Made by a program: the position numbers and the translations under genes
Part shown: in pieces, positions 34,158-42,919 of the stretch
How positions within the stretch are numbered: position 1 is the stretch's first letter
Layout: every line of letters starts with the position of its first letter
DNA from: Caldithrix abyssi DSM 13497
Lineage (GTDB): Bacteria; Electryoneota; AABM5-125-24; Hatepunaeales; Hatepunaeaceae
Reading direction: 5' to 3'
DNA length: 64,000 nt
Assembly (NCBI GenBank): GCA_945865405.1
Contig: CAMBDS010000008.1
Location: forward strand, 1-64,000
The notes under the pieces: generated by a model
What the model saw: the letters and a program-made list of their open reading frames with translations, nothing else
The model's database searches: none
Told to the model about the DNA's origin: nothing

Positions 34158-34898
34158 TTACTCGACCTTGAAGACGAAGGGGATATCGACCCAGACGCCA
34201 ATCGGCTTGTGGTTCTGAATGGCGGGCGTGAATTTCCACTTCATGATGACTTTTTTGACTTCATCCTCGAATCCCAACCCCTCAGGCTTGACATTGATGA
34301 TGATGAAATCCCTGATGTTGCCGTTCTTATCCACGTAGGCGCGGGCGATAACCTTGCCTTGAATACCGACGTCACCGATGTTCTTTGGGTATGCCGGGAG
34401 AGGATTGTTGTTCAGAGACTGCGGAGCAACCTCGAACGGGATGAACTTGTCGGAAGTTGGAATACCGTCATCGACGTCATCGTTGATAATGACTTCTTCA
34501 CCGGCTCCAATGTCGAGTGCGCCATCAGAAGCACTGAGACTCGCAGATAGTTCCATCTGGGTCGGCATCATCATCGGGTCGGCTTCGACTTCCTCTTCCG
34601 CTACAGCTATCGGAATTGCGGCAACCGGCGGCGCTGTAAGCTTGGGAAGGGAGATCTTGACCTGTTCAGGGGTATCTTGCAAGCTCTTAAGCTTCATCAG
34701 CTGCGACATATCGATCACTCGGGTTGGCGGAGGAATATCTTCCTCGCTTTCAAACAGTGAGACGATGTATGGCGCGGCGATGATCAGTGTGTGAGCAATA
34801 AAGCTGACAAGCAATCCCCAAAGCAGATTGGGGCCGACGTCCTTTTTAAGTTCAAATGAACCGTAGCGCCCTTCTGCCAATTCTTCGTAAAAGTTCAT
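34158..34898 (-). CDS. TonB-family energy transducer, first tandem copy
   Basis: A 246-residue TonB protein built like its neighbour at 33233: N-terminal EELAEGRYGSFELKKD, one transmembrane segment (LLVSFIAHTLIIAAPYIV), an acidic and proline-containing linker, and a TonB C-terminal domain (LPAYPKNIGDVGIQGKVI ... KWKFTPAIQNHKPIGVWVD). It follows the second exbD by 64 bases in the order exbB-exbD-exbD-tonB-tonB. The conserved cytoplasmic N terminus is longer than in E. coli TonB and resembles transducers of Bacteroidetes and related phyla. Confidence 0.88.
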   Translation of the reverse strand: MNFYEELAEGRYGSFELKKDVGPNLLWGLLVSFIAHTLIIAAPYIVSLFESEEDIPPPTRVIDMSQLMKLKSLQDTPEQVKISLPKLTAPPVAAIPIAVAEEEVEADPMMMPTQMELSASLSASDGALDIGAGEEVIINDDVDDGIPTSDKFIPFEVAPQSLNNNPLPAYPKNIGDVGIQGKVIARAYVDKNGNIRDFIIINVKPEGLGFEDEVKKVIMKWKFTPAIQNHKPIGVWVDIPFVFKVE

Positions 34899-34962
34899 GA
34901 CAGGCTCCTAAAGTTTGTCAATTCTGACCGGCTCATCAGGTGATACGAGGGGAAATGTCGAA

Positions 34963-35547
34963 TCATTGCCCGGCTTCCGTTTCATAAGCAGGCGAGGGGA
35001 GACCCGCCGGGCCATTGGTCCTGAAACCGGCAAGGCGCATCAACGAGTCATCAACAGTTGTGTACTTATCGATGGTGAAGCGGGTAGTCAGAGCGACATT
35101 GAATTCATCGACGAGGGTGACCATCGAATTGTAGGTCGCCATTTTGTCGATTTTGGCAAGTACGGTCAGGCTATCTCCGTAGATCATGCGTCGCTCGCTG
35201 AGCTTGGCACCAAGGCTATCCCAGGCAATCGGCTTGGGTGATTCGTTGCCGATCATGAATGCGCAGGAGTCCTTGCCGTCGATTTGGGCTACGATGACGG
35301 TCAGGAGCTTCTTTTCGTACACCTTCATCGTGACGGGAGGATTATCGGGATCGTTCTCGGGGAGCGCCATTTCCATCGCCTGTGGGAGACGGAACACTGT
35401 CGTCACCATGAAAAATATCAGCAGCAGGAAGGCTATATCAACCATAGGCGTCATATCTATACGGATATGCACCCTTGGGCGTTTCCATCCCGGTGCTCCA
35501 GCGCCGCCACCAGCAGGTTTGGCGCCGCCAACATCTACTGCACCCAT
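34963..35547 (-). CDS. ExbD/TolR-family protein
   Basis: A 194-residue biopolymer transport protein: a short cytoplasmic stretch, then RVHIRIDMTPMVDIAFLLLIFFMVTT, shown here only in part as MTPMVDIAFLLLIFFM, with the essential membrane Asp in MVDIAF. The periplasmic domain follows. With ExbB it forms the proton channel that energises TonB. The N terminus has an unusual Gly/Ala-rich stretch (VGGAKPAGGGAGAPGW). One of two adjacent exbD genes; a repeat cluster separates them. Confidence 0.9.
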   Translation of the reverse strand: MGAVDVGGAKPAGGGAGAPGWKRPRVHIRIDMTPMVDIAFLLLIFFMVTTVFRLPQAMEMALPENDPDNPPVTMKVYEKKLLTVIVAQIDGKDSCAFMIGNESPKPIAWDSLGAKLSERRMIYGDSLTVLAKIDKMATYNSMVTLVDEFNVALTTRFTIDKYTTVDDSLMRLAGFRTNGPAGLPSPAYETEAGQ

Positions 35548-35571
35548 TTGAGATCCAAATTATTGATTTTG

Positions 35572-35680
35572 TGAGAGCGGACTGAAAGTCGGCTCTTCAA
35601 GATAGTGTGTTGTCAGACGAGGGCGTCAGACAGCGGAACGTTTTTGTAGGGGCGGACAAGAGTGTCCGCCCTCCAAGAAG
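35572..35680. repeat. Three palindromic repeats between the exbD genes
   Basis: 35572-35601 is family A reversed (arms GAGCGGACT-like, imperfect). 35609-35637 is family C with one mismatch (CGTCAGACA). 35645-35680 joins the family L leader TGTAGGGGCGGAC to the family A tail GTCCGCCCTCCAAG, so it looks like a hybrid. Confidence 0.8.
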
Positions 35681-35684
35681 ATAG

Positions 35685-36200
35685 TTACTCCGGTTTTTTC
35701 TCAGCGAAGACAGAGCCTCGCTTGGAGTCTTCCTTGAGATCAGTGACCAGATTGACGATGTTGAGGTCGTTTTCCTGAAGCGTCTGCATGACGCTCTCGA
35801 TAGTGCCGTAGTCAACATTGGAGTCAGCTTTCAGGACGACGCGGTTCACAAGGCGCTTGATCTGCAGGTTTTTAATCACCGGCGGTATGTCAGAGGCCTT
35901 GAACTTTTTTCCTTTTGGGATGCGCGAGCCTTCAGGGACTTCCGAGAGTCCGTTGTTGTAATCAAGGACGGCGTTGTCGGTCGTCAGGAATATGTCTTTG
36001 GTTTTCGTCACGGTAATGACGATCATGCCGGTCTCAGGAAGCTTGAAGATAGAGTGGGATTGCGGAATGCGAACCTCGACTTCTTCGGGCTTCTTGAATT
36101 GAGTAGTTGACATGAAAAAGATCAGCAGAAGGAAAGCAATGTCAACCATCGGGGTCATATCGATCGAGATCGGGATGCGACGTTTTTTCGGCGCAGCCAT
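35685..36200 (-). CDS. ExbD/TolR-family protein
   Basis: A 171-residue ExbD with IPISIDMTPMVDIAFLLLIF in part visible as MTPMVDIAFLLLIFFM; the proton-carrying Asp is conserved. It starts 71 bases after the exbB stop. The two ExbD proteins differ after the membrane helix, as is common where two forms assemble with one ExbB. Acts in the inner membrane. Confidence 0.9.
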   Translation of the reverse strand: MAAPKKRRIPISIDMTPMVDIAFLLLIFFMSTTQFKKPEEVEVRIPQSHSIFKLPETGMIVITVTKTKDIFLTTDNAVLDYNNGLSEVPEGSRIPKGKKFKASDIPPVIKNLQIKRLVNRVVLKADSNVDYGTIESVMQTLQENDLNIVNLVTDLKEDSKRGSVFAEKKPE

Positions 36201-36271
36201 AAGCTACCTCACGTCTTTATTCAAAGTATCGGGAAACCAGAGCTTTAAAAGGTCCTGAGATGAGACGAAAT

Positions 36272-37033
36272 TTACTTGGTCTCTTTTTCTTTCAGGATTT
36301 CGAGCGTCAGGTAGGATGCTTCATCGACAGCATAGTTGAACTGGTCAACCTTGTTAACGAAGAAGTTATATGCAACGATACCGACAATAGCTGCAAAAAG
36401 TCCAAGCGCGGTATTGATAAGCGCTTCGGAAATACCGGTTGCTAACTCGGCAGCATTGGGCGCGCCTTGGGTTGCCATGGCGGCAAAGGCGCGGATCATA
36501 CCGATTGTTGTTCCAAGTAGTCCGGTCATTGTTGAGACCGAGGCAATTGTCGAGAGGGCGATCAGGTTTCGCTCAAGGAAAGGAACTTCCAACATTCTCG
36601 CTTCGTTGATGGCGCGCTGGGTTTCGGCAAGGCGCTTTTCCATGCTGAGGCTGGAGTCTTTGCTGGAGCGGATGTACTGATCAGCGCCGGCTTTGAGTAC
36701 TGCGGCAGCTGAGCCGCGTTGTTTATCACAAAGGGCGACGGCATCTTCGATGCGGCCTTCGCGGATGGACTTGGTGTAGTTGGCGAAGAAGATAGGCAGG
36801 GGAGCGGTTCCCTGTGCCTTTTTGAGGGTGATGAGGCGCTCTGCTATGTAGGTCAAGAGCATCAAAGTGATTGTGATCAGGAATGGCACCAACACACCAC
36901 CGGAGAGGATCTGGTGAATGATCGGCGTTTTCTCTACGCCTTGGTCCATACCGGGTAAAATCATGTAGAAAAAGACGAACGACAACACCAAAGCGGAGAC
37001 CATGGTGAGTATCGTAAAGGTTCCTTGCTTCAT
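36272..37033 (-). CDS. ExbB/TolQ/MotA-family proton channel subunit
   Basis: A 253-residue protein with three transmembrane segments (ALVLSFVFFYMILPG, GGVLVPFLITITLMLLTY, and the pair near 165-230 containing LSTIASVSTMTGLLGTTIGM). The family signature is the GLLGTTIGMIRAF stretch, followed by ISEALINTALGLFAAIVG. It forms the pentameric channel with ExbD and drives TonB. The hydrophobic N terminus resembles a longer ExbB found in Bacteroidetes-type clusters. First gene of the transport block after the TPR gene. Confidence 0.93.
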   Translation of the reverse strand: MKQGTFTILTMVSALVLSFVFFYMILPGMDQGVEKTPIIHQILSGGVLVPFLITITLMLLTYIAERLITLKKAQGTAPLPIFFANYTKSIREGRIEDAVALCDKQRGSAAAVLKAGADQYIRSSKDSSLSMEKRLAETQRAINEARMLEVPFLERNLIALSTIASVSTMTGLLGTTIGMIRAFAAMATQGAPNAAELATGISEALINTALGLFAAIVGIVAYNFFVNKVDQFNYAVDEASYLTLEILKEKETK

Positions 37034-37152
37034 TTGCGGCCTCTTTTAATGATCCGAAATTGTTTAATGCCGACAGGCATGTTTTATTGATAAACGTGCG
37101 GAAAAGGGATGGGGTATGTTACGCCCCACTAAAGATATCGATTTGTACTTGT

Positions 37153-37214
37153 TGCTATCAGACGAGATCGTCTGACAGCGGAATTTTGAGGCGTAAGCAA
37201 GCTTGCGCACTTCG
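37153..37214. repeat. Palindromic repeats C and B
   Basis: 37153-37181 is family C with arms TCAGACGA/TCGTCTGA. 37188-37214 is family B variant with arms GCGTAAGC/GCTTGCGC. They lie between the TPR gene and exbB. Confidence 0.85.
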
Positions 37215-37231
37215 TTCCGTGAAAGCAATGC

Positions 37232-38953
37232 TCAGTACTTGCTTAATTGTTCGTACTTTTCTGCGGCCATCTTGTTACCGAGTTGCTTGGACTTCATATA
37301 ACTTTCTTTTGCCTTTTTAATATTATCTTTCGATTTGGGGTTCGAAAAATACTGGCAATCACCAAGAAGCAACCAGAGATCGTCGGCATTAGGGCAAGCC
37401 TTCACACCAGCCGTGAGGATCGGAATTGCGCCGAGATAGTTCTCTTTTTTGAGGTCGATGTAGGCGGCGAAACTGTATCCGTCCTTCCAAGTAGGTTCGA
37501 CACCGAGCATGGAGCTGATGACTGCTTTTGCTTCGGTGTTAGCTCCTGTTTCCATCAGGGCATTGACGTAAATTGGTCCATAGCCGCTGATGAATATCTG
37601 TTCAGGTGATTTCGTAGTGTCGGGGTTGGAAGCAGTTGTATCTACGGGGACGACTCTGGGTGTCCAATTCAACTTCTCGTAGACGGGCTTGAGAGCTTCG
37701 ACCAAGCCGGGCATATCTTTTTTACGCTGAATGGAGTTGATTAACCGCTTGAATTCGACATCGTCATTCGGTGTGACCGAAAGTTGCATCTTTGTGTAGA
37801 AGATGCTGGAGTCGAGGTTACCAGTTTTGTTGAAAGCTCTTGCGATCAAGGAATAGGCACCTGCCAGAGATGAGTCAAGCGTAAGACTCTCCTTGGCGAG
37901 ATTGATAGAGCTGTCACAGAGTGCCGAGACCATGCCGGGAATCGTGTCAGTACCTGTGGCGACTGCCCGTTGAAAGTACAAACGTGACTGAGTAAGCAGG
38001 ACTTCGGCAAGCAACGGTTTGGCATCGGTGCGGTCAGGCTTCAGGGAGATTGCTTTGCGGAGCGAGACCTCAGCCTGATGGTAATAGTTTTTCTTCTCGG
38101 CTTTTGCCATCTCGAAGATACTGCGGCCCAGGAGCAAGTGCGTGAAGTAATGCTGTGGACGTTTCTTGGCAGCCGCTTCAAACTGTCCGGCGGCTTCGCC
38201 CCATTGCCTGGCTGCAAAGCATAGGCGGGCGATAAGATAATCGACCGACTTGTTTTCAGGGTCTGCTTCCTGAACCTGTTTGAACAGATCGAGCGCAGCG
38301 TTGTACTCTTTAAGATCGACGAGGACAATGCCGTACTCATAAGCCAATTGGGGATATTTCTGGGAGAGGCTCCAAGCCTTTTCATAGTAGCTTTTGGCTT
38401 GCTCTTTAACGCCGGCATCGTTGTAAAGTCGGGCAAGAATCTGCTGGTAGAGGTAGTTTTTGGGATTTTTTTCGGCGGCGGTAGCGAGAGTTCTGAGGGC
38501 GTCGGCAAAGTTGCCTTGTTTCGAGAGGATTAGACCGCGCGCAACCTTGATTTCGTCAAATTTACCTTTTTCGTCGCGTCTCTCGGCCGCACTGACTACT
38601 CTCTCGGCTTCGCCGAATTTGCTTTGACTGAGATAATAAGTCGTAAGTGCCAGAACGGAATTTGGCTGTCTTGGCTCGTGCAAGATAGCGGTTTCATACA
38701 TTGATATTGCGCCAACCGTGTCACCCAGTGCCAACTTGGCGTCACCCCAGAGATCCCAACCTTCGGCAACCGTCTCATCTGCTCCTACGACATTCTGGAC
38801 GAGAAAACCTACCTGCTCCCATTCACCGTGGAGAGCGGCTTCACGCGCCGCGACCATCGCTTTGTTGGCAGCATTCGCCTGAGAGGGGAGGCTGGCAAGG
38901 CAGGTCAAGAATACGAGCAGGGTCAATCGGTTAAGGCGACGAGTCCAAATCAT
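37232..38953 (-). CDS. Periplasmic tetratricopeptide-repeat protein
   Basis: A 573-residue protein with a signal peptide (LTLLVFLTCLASLPSQANA) and about nine TPR-like helix pairs; clear units include AISMYETAILHEPRQPNSVL, NPKNYLYQQILARLYNDAG and AEVSLRKAISLKPDRTDAKP. TPR arrays bind other proteins. It lies upstream of exbB-exbD-exbD-tonB-tonB on the same strand, as TPR genes often do in such clusters, so it may assist assembly or gating of that transport system. The probable promoter is at 39060-39091. Confidence 0.85.
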   Translation of the reverse strand: MIWTRRLNRLTLLVFLTCLASLPSQANAANKAMVAAREAALHGEWEQVGFLVQNVVGADETVAEGWDLWGDAKLALGDTVGAISMYETAILHEPRQPNSVLALTTYYLSQSKFGEAERVVSAAERRDEKGKFDEIKVARGLILSKQGNFADALRTLATAAEKNPKNYLYQQILARLYNDAGVKEQAKSYYEKAWSLSQKYPQLAYEYGIVLVDLKEYNAALDLFKQVQEADPENKSVDYLIARLCFAARQWGEAAGQFEAAAKKRPQHYFTHLLLGRSIFEMAKAEKKNYYHQAEVSLRKAISLKPDRTDAKPLLAEVLLTQSRLYFQRAVATGTDTIPGMVSALCDSSINLAKESLTLDSSLAGAYSLIARAFNKTGNLDSSIFYTKMQLSVTPNDDVEFKRLINSIQRKKDMPGLVEALKPVYEKLNWTPRVVPVDTTASNPDTTKSPEQIFISGYGPIYVNALMETGANTEAKAVISSMLGVEPTWKDGYSFAAYIDLKKENYLGAIPILTAGVKACPNADDLWLLLGDCQYFSNPKSKDNIKKAKESYMKSKQLGNKMAAEKYEQLSKY

Positions 38954-39059
38954 AACGGTCCCTTGAATCCTCTCCGGTAATTGGAGTAAGCGCGGTGGTT
39001 AGCTAAAGAATTGAATTGATGAGCGTCGATTGTCTGTTTCCGTCGAAGCTCAAGACGAT

Positions 39060-39091
39060 GAAATATAGAAAATGAGTAAGACGATTACAAA
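39060..39091 (-). promoter_or_regulatory. Probable promoter of the TPR-exbB-tonB block
   Basis: On the minus strand TTTG (39091-39088), 20 bases, then TATATTTC (39067-39060), about 100 bases before the start at 38953. Confidence 0.5.
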
Positions 39092-39252
39092 GATTCTCTC
39101 ACCCAAGTCAGCCTTGTGTCGAAAATCATTTGCTGAAACATCGATCTGCAATCCCAAATCTGACGGATTGTTTGGGTATTGTTAAGAAGAGACTTGGAGA
39201 TATATCTTTAACGCAGTTTCGTCGTTAAAATTCGAAGGAAATTTTGCTTTTT

Positions 39253-39279
39253 GCATGCAGATGAGGGCGTCTGCATTCG
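39253..39279. repeat. Diverged family C palindrome
   Basis: Arms ATGCAGA/TCTGCAT round the GAGGGCG core of family C, just after the aminopeptidase gene. The rest of 38954-39287 contains the promoter above and no gene. Confidence 0.6.
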
Positions 39280-39287
39280 GGCACTGA

Positions 39288-40415
39288 TTACTTCCCGAGA
39301 AACTCACCCGAAAACATCTTTTCCATCTCCGCATCGGTGAAAATGCCGTCTTTTCGGATAAGCTTGTCATCGAACCAGATCTCCCCACCGCCGTAGTCCT
39401 TGCGCTGAATCAGCACGAGGTCCCAATGAATGGAGGACCGGTTGCCGTTGTCAGCCTCTTCGTATGCTTGACCGGGCGTGAAATGGAACGAACCGGCGAT
39501 CTTTTCGTCGAAAAGTGTATCTTTCATCGGATGCAAGATGAACGGATTGCAGCCGAGGCTGAATTCGCCAATGTAGCGGGCTCCTTCATCAGTGTCGAGG
39601 ATACGATTCAATTTATCGGTCATCGCTCCGGCGGAGGCTTCGATGATCTTACCGTCCTTAAAGACAAAACGAATGTTCTCGTAAAGTGTTCCTTGATAGA
39701 GGCTCGGTGTGTTGTATTGAAGTGTGCCGTTAACTGAGTTCCTAACGGGGGCAGTATAGACTTCGCCGTCGGGGATGTTACGGTGACCGTCACATTTGCG
39801 GCATAGGATATTCTTGATGGAGAATGTGAGATCGGTGCCGGGGGCTTTGATGTGGACTTTATCTGTCGCCATCATCAGGGCGTAAAGTTTATCTTGAGCA
39901 AGGGACATGCGGTTATAGTCGAGAACGCAGACGTTGTAGTAGTAATCGGCGAACGCCTCGGTTGGCTGCATGGCAAGCTGTGCCATGGCGGGGTTCGGGT
40001 AACGGAGAACGACCCAGCGAGTCTTTTTGACCCTTTGCTCGAGGTGGACCGGGTGGTAGAAGAATTTGTTGAACTTGTCGATCTGCTCGTGAGGAATGTC
40101 AGCCATATCGAAAGGATTGTCGGAGCCTCGTAAACCGATATAGCAATCGGATTTTTTCATTAACTCAAGGTGCATCTCCGCCATTTTCTTGAACTGTTCT
40201 TCAGAAGCACCTTTGACAAACTGGCGGATCAAGGACTCGTCGGAGTAGAACCAGAAGGGGGTAACGCCGCGGGCGGTTGCTACGCGTAGGATTGCCTGCG
40301 CGAGGTCAAGGGTCTCTTTTCCTTTAACTTCGAGGTAAAGTGTATCACCGGACTTGGCTTCGCAAGAGTAGTCAATTAGCAATTCGGCGAGTTCGGTATT
40401 GCGCGGGTCGTGCAT
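39288..40415 (-). CDS. M29-family aminopeptidase
   Basis: A 375-residue metallopeptidase of the AmpS/PepS/aminopeptidase T family, which removes N-terminal residues from peptides using two metal ions. The ligand motifs are visible: IPDGEVYTAPV, YIGEFSLGCNP, then the conserved histidine-aspartate region RSSIHWDLV. Length is typical (about 370-410). Cytosolic, no signal peptide. The ATG at 40415 starts MHDPRNTELAELLIDYS, matching the usual N terminus. It has its own probable promoter at 40506-40536. Confidence 0.9.
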   Translation of the reverse strand: MHDPRNTELAELLIDYSCEAKSGDTLYLEVKGKETLDLAQAILRVATARGVTPFWFYSDESLIRQFVKGASEEQFKKMAEMHLELMKKSDCYIGLRGSDNPFDMADIPHEQIDKFNKFFYHPVHLEQRVKKTRWVVLRYPNPAMAQLAMQPTEAFADYYYNVCVLDYNRMSLAQDKLYALMMATDKVHIKAPGTDLTFSIKNILCRKCDGHRNIPDGEVYTAPVRNSVNGTLQYNTPSLYQGTLYENIRFVFKDGKIIEASAGAMTDKLNRILDTDEGARYIGEFSLGCNPFILHPMKDTLFDEKIAGSFHFTPGQAYEEADNGNRSSIHWDLVLIQRKDYGGGEIWFDDKLIRKDGIFTDAEMEKMFSGEFLGK

Positions 40416-40505
40416 GTTATTCCTTATAAGGCGATGTAATTGTCATCTTTTTAGGATACTGAAGGTGGGGAGCTGACGCTCATTTTACGCATGATTTCCA
40501 AGCTT

Positions 40506-40536
40506 CAAATATAGTTAATTATTCGATTGGCAACAA
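40506..40536 (-). promoter_or_regulatory. Probable promoter of the M29 aminopeptidase
   Basis: On the minus strand TTG (40536-40534), 20 bases, then TATATTTG (40513-40506), a full match to TAnnTTTG. About 90 bases before the start codon. Confidence 0.55.
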
Positions 40537-40571
40537 GAACCTTTTCACCTGTAAAACTCGTTTTCAGATAT

Positions 40572-40602
40572 AAAAAAAGCGCCCGATGATACCGGACGCT
40601 TT
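40572..40602 (-). terminator. Rho-independent terminator after tRNA-Asp
   Basis: On the minus strand AAAGCGTCC pairs with GGGCGCTTT, followed by a run of seven T. It is a strong terminator directly after the tRNA. Confidence 0.85.
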
Positions 40603-40609
40603 GAATGTG

Positions 40610-40683
40610 CGGGGATGACGAGACTCGAACTCGCGACCTACGGCGTGACAGGCCGTCACTCTAACCAACTGAGCTACATCCCC
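40610..40683 (-). tRNA. tRNA-Asp (GTC)
   Basis: Minus-strand cloverleaf of 74 bases: acceptor GGGGATG/CATCCCC, D-arm GCTC..GAGT, anticodon stem ACGGC/GCCGT round loop CTGTCAC (anticodon GTC), and T-loop GTTCGAGTC. Discriminator G as expected for Asp. CCA is not encoded. Confidence 0.96.
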
Positions 40684-40851
40684 ATGAATCAAATACACTG
40701 CTCAGGAAAAGTATTCCCTGAGCAGTGTAAATATAAGTGGCTCGCTAATCATCTGCAAGAGTCTGTCTGATGAATGGGGGAGCCATTTCAGAAAATAGTA
40801 AGAACCGCACAATAATTTCCAGACAGTGACTTGCAATCACACCTGATAGCT

Positions 40852-42027
40852 TTAGAATCTGACGGTGGAAGTTAACTCATACCGGGTCTGAGTTTTCGCC
40901 TCGAAACCTTCGATTTCGGTATTGAACCAGATGATGCGTGGTTGCAGGTCAAGTCCCCACAGGCTTTTGTTAGCGTAGAGATGTAGTGCGGTGCGGATCG
41001 CTTCGGCACCTTTGTAGGGGATAAATTCCATCTCTTCGCTGTTGGTCTGATATCTAAGCGTGAGCGTAAAGTCGCCCCAATCCTTCTGCATATTTTTTAC
41101 GACGTTGCCGAGATTGGCCTGAGCCATCAGGTCGAGATAGGTCATCGTGAAGACACTATCCCGCCAATTGTAGGCGTAAGAGACCTGTACAGTGCTGTAG
41201 TCACCAATTTGTCTCAATGTTGCGCCCCATAATTTTTCATCAGCATAAATCGAGTCGGGGTTAGTACCGGGTTTGGCAGCCCGGTTGGGGAAGCCATAAT
41301 CGAAATCGAGCGACATACCGGCGAGGGTTCTGCCCATTGCGTTATCTTTGTTGCCAGTCAAGCCGGGGATATCAAGGGTTGTGCCGAGCATGAAGACGTT
41401 GCGGTCGGGGGTGCGGATGAAGTCACGTGAGGCGTCTTCAAGCTTTCGATAGTTGCCGGAGACGAGGTCGGCATGAAATAGCGCGCGAAGTGCTACCGGG
41501 CCGATAGAGCGCGAGAATCGAGCGCCGTTCAGGGCAGCAAGGCGGTCATTGAAAATACCGTCTCGTGGGTCGTCCTGGCGGAAGTCGGTCTGAAGGGTCG
41601 AGGTGTAAACGTCCCACAAAGCGTTGCCTTGTTGAGGGATTTTGCCCAATTCAACCAGCAAATAAGGGGTTTGCCAGTTGATAAAGGCTTCCTGAACAGC
41701 GGGGAGCAGTCCGTCTTTGTTGCTGATCTCCTGATGCATTACCTGTGCATTGCCCGAGAGACCAGATCGGAGAGTAAGCCCGGCAGAGATGTTTTCACGG
41801 ATATCGACTGTGAAGCCGAACTGGTAGCCAATGCGGGTGGTGCTGTTGTCGATCCGGTTGAGTAGAGTACCGGGTGCCGCACCGGCAAAGCTGATGTCGG
41901 TGAATTCCTTCGTAACTTCGTATCGCTGGCGGAAGGAGGTCAATCCCCACCACTTCATGGTCAATTCGGCCGCCGCTAAAGTGGCGGTAAGCAAGATGAG
42001 CGTCAATGCGACGGTCGTTTTTTTCAT
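40852..42027 (-). CDS. Outer-membrane beta-barrel porin-like protein
   Basis: A 391-residue protein with a signal peptide (KKTTVALTLILLTATLAAA) and an alternating hydrophobic pattern typical of beta-strands, ending in the aromatic LTSTVRF, a terminal barrel-assembly signal. The strand pattern (LTLRSGLSGNAQ, FINWQTPYLLVELGKIPQ, SRSIGPVALRALFHADL) resembles alginate-export or putative porin families, but I cannot place it firmly. GAGGAG lies four bases before the ATG at 42027; the ATG twelve bases earlier overlaps that site and is unlikely to be used. Probable role: diffusion channel. Confidence 0.75.
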   Translation of the reverse strand: MKKTTVALTLILLTATLAAAELTMKWWGLTSFRQRYEVTKEFTDISFAGAAPGTLLNRIDNSTTRIGYQFGFTVDIRENISAGLTLRSGLSGNAQVMHQEISNKDGLLPAVQEAFINWQTPYLLVELGKIPQQGNALWDVYTSTLQTDFRQDDPRDGIFNDRLAALNGARFSRSIGPVALRALFHADLVSGNYRKLEDASRDFIRTPDRNVFMLGTTLDIPGLTGNKDNAMGRTLAGMSLDFDYGFPNRAAKPGTNPDSIYADEKLWGATLRQIGDYSTVQVSYAYNWRDSVFTMTYLDLMAQANLGNVVKNMQKDWGDFTLTLRYQTNSEEMEFIPYKGAEAIRTALHLYANKSLWGLDLQPRIIWFNTEIEGFEAKTQTRYELTSTVRF

Positions 42028-42139
42028 GGTACTCCTCATTAGGATTGAGAGAATTCGTCAGCGATTCGCTGTCGAACGCAACGTGATTGGGACCGAGATG
42101 GAAATTGTGTAATCAATGCAGACTGTTATTAATTTGCAA

Positions 42140-42817
42140 CTATAAACCAACAGTCGCGAGGATGTTGACCAGTTCTTCCTTTTCCCAGTCTTCTCCACCT
42201 GTTTCGATAAAGTTTCCGGCATCCGCCATGATCTGCTGTCCTTCGTGTCTGCGAGTTGGATCTGATTTGACAATAGTTTTGCCAATAAAGAGCTTCGACC
42301 AGGCGGCATTATTTGTTTCACCGATGGACTCAGCGAGCGTGACAGACTTACCAAATTGTTCAATCGCCTCATCAAACTGAGAGCCAACGAGAAGGGTCAT
42401 TCCGTAGTCCCAATAAGCCCAGGCGAGCGTGGGCTTTTCGCCAATCTGCTCGCGAAGCTCAACCTGTTTAGCTGCAACTTCAATTATACCTGGTATTACC
42501 AACGGATCGACATTTTCGTCCCATGCCTGCATGTGAAAGGAGGAGATGTTGTGTAAAAGAATCGCAGCAGACTGTTTGTAATCTTTGGAGAGGGCGAACT
42601 TAACGGCTTCATGACCAATAAGTTCACTGGCGTAAGGATCTTTCTTAACGTTATAAATATCGCACTGTACACCTACCCAGCGCTTCAGAACCTCTTTGTC
42701 GTCGCCAAGTCCGAGGAAATACGATGTAGCAGAAGCGACGTCTCCTGATTTGACGAGGGAATAAATATGATCGACGGTTTCTTCGTCAGTGAGATATCCA
42801 GAATGATCGTGGGACAT
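42140..42817 (-). CDS. TPR-like helical protein of unknown function
   Basis: A 225-residue cytosolic protein from the ATG at 42817 (MSHDHSGYLTDEE). It is largely helical; the part from about 135 to 185 (AWAYWDYGMTLLVGSQFDEAIEQFG in part) has a TPR rhythm, and ATSYFLGLGDDKEVLKRWV is another helix pair. No catalytic motif. Upstream, the promoter at 42861-42891 would give a leader of about 35 bases. Function unknown. Confidence 0.7.
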   Translation of the reverse strand: MSHDHSGYLTDEETVDHIYSLVKSGDVASATSYFLGLGDDKEVLKRWVGVQCDIYNVKKDPYASELIGHEAVKFALSKDYKQSAAILLHNISSFHMQAWDENVDPLVIPGIIEVAAKQVELREQIGEKPTLAWAYWDYGMTLLVGSQFDEAIEQFGKSVTLAESIGETNNAAWSKLFIGKTIVKSDPTRRHEGQQIMADAGNFIETGGEDWEKEELVNILATVGL

Positions 42818-42860
42818 TGAAATGCCTGAAAAGTGGATGATCCAGAATAAATAGCTAACC

Positions 42861-42891
42861 ACAATATAGAAAGGGTTTTTCCCTTCGTCAA
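42861..42891 (-). promoter_or_regulatory. Probable promoter of the 42140 gene
   Basis: On the minus strand TTG (42891-42889), 20 bases, then TATATTGT (42868-42861). A small inverted repeat, AAAGGG/CCCTTT, lies between the two boxes. Confidence 0.5.
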
Positions 42892-42919
42892 GATTCAGAA
42901 GGGTCTAATTTCCTTAAAG

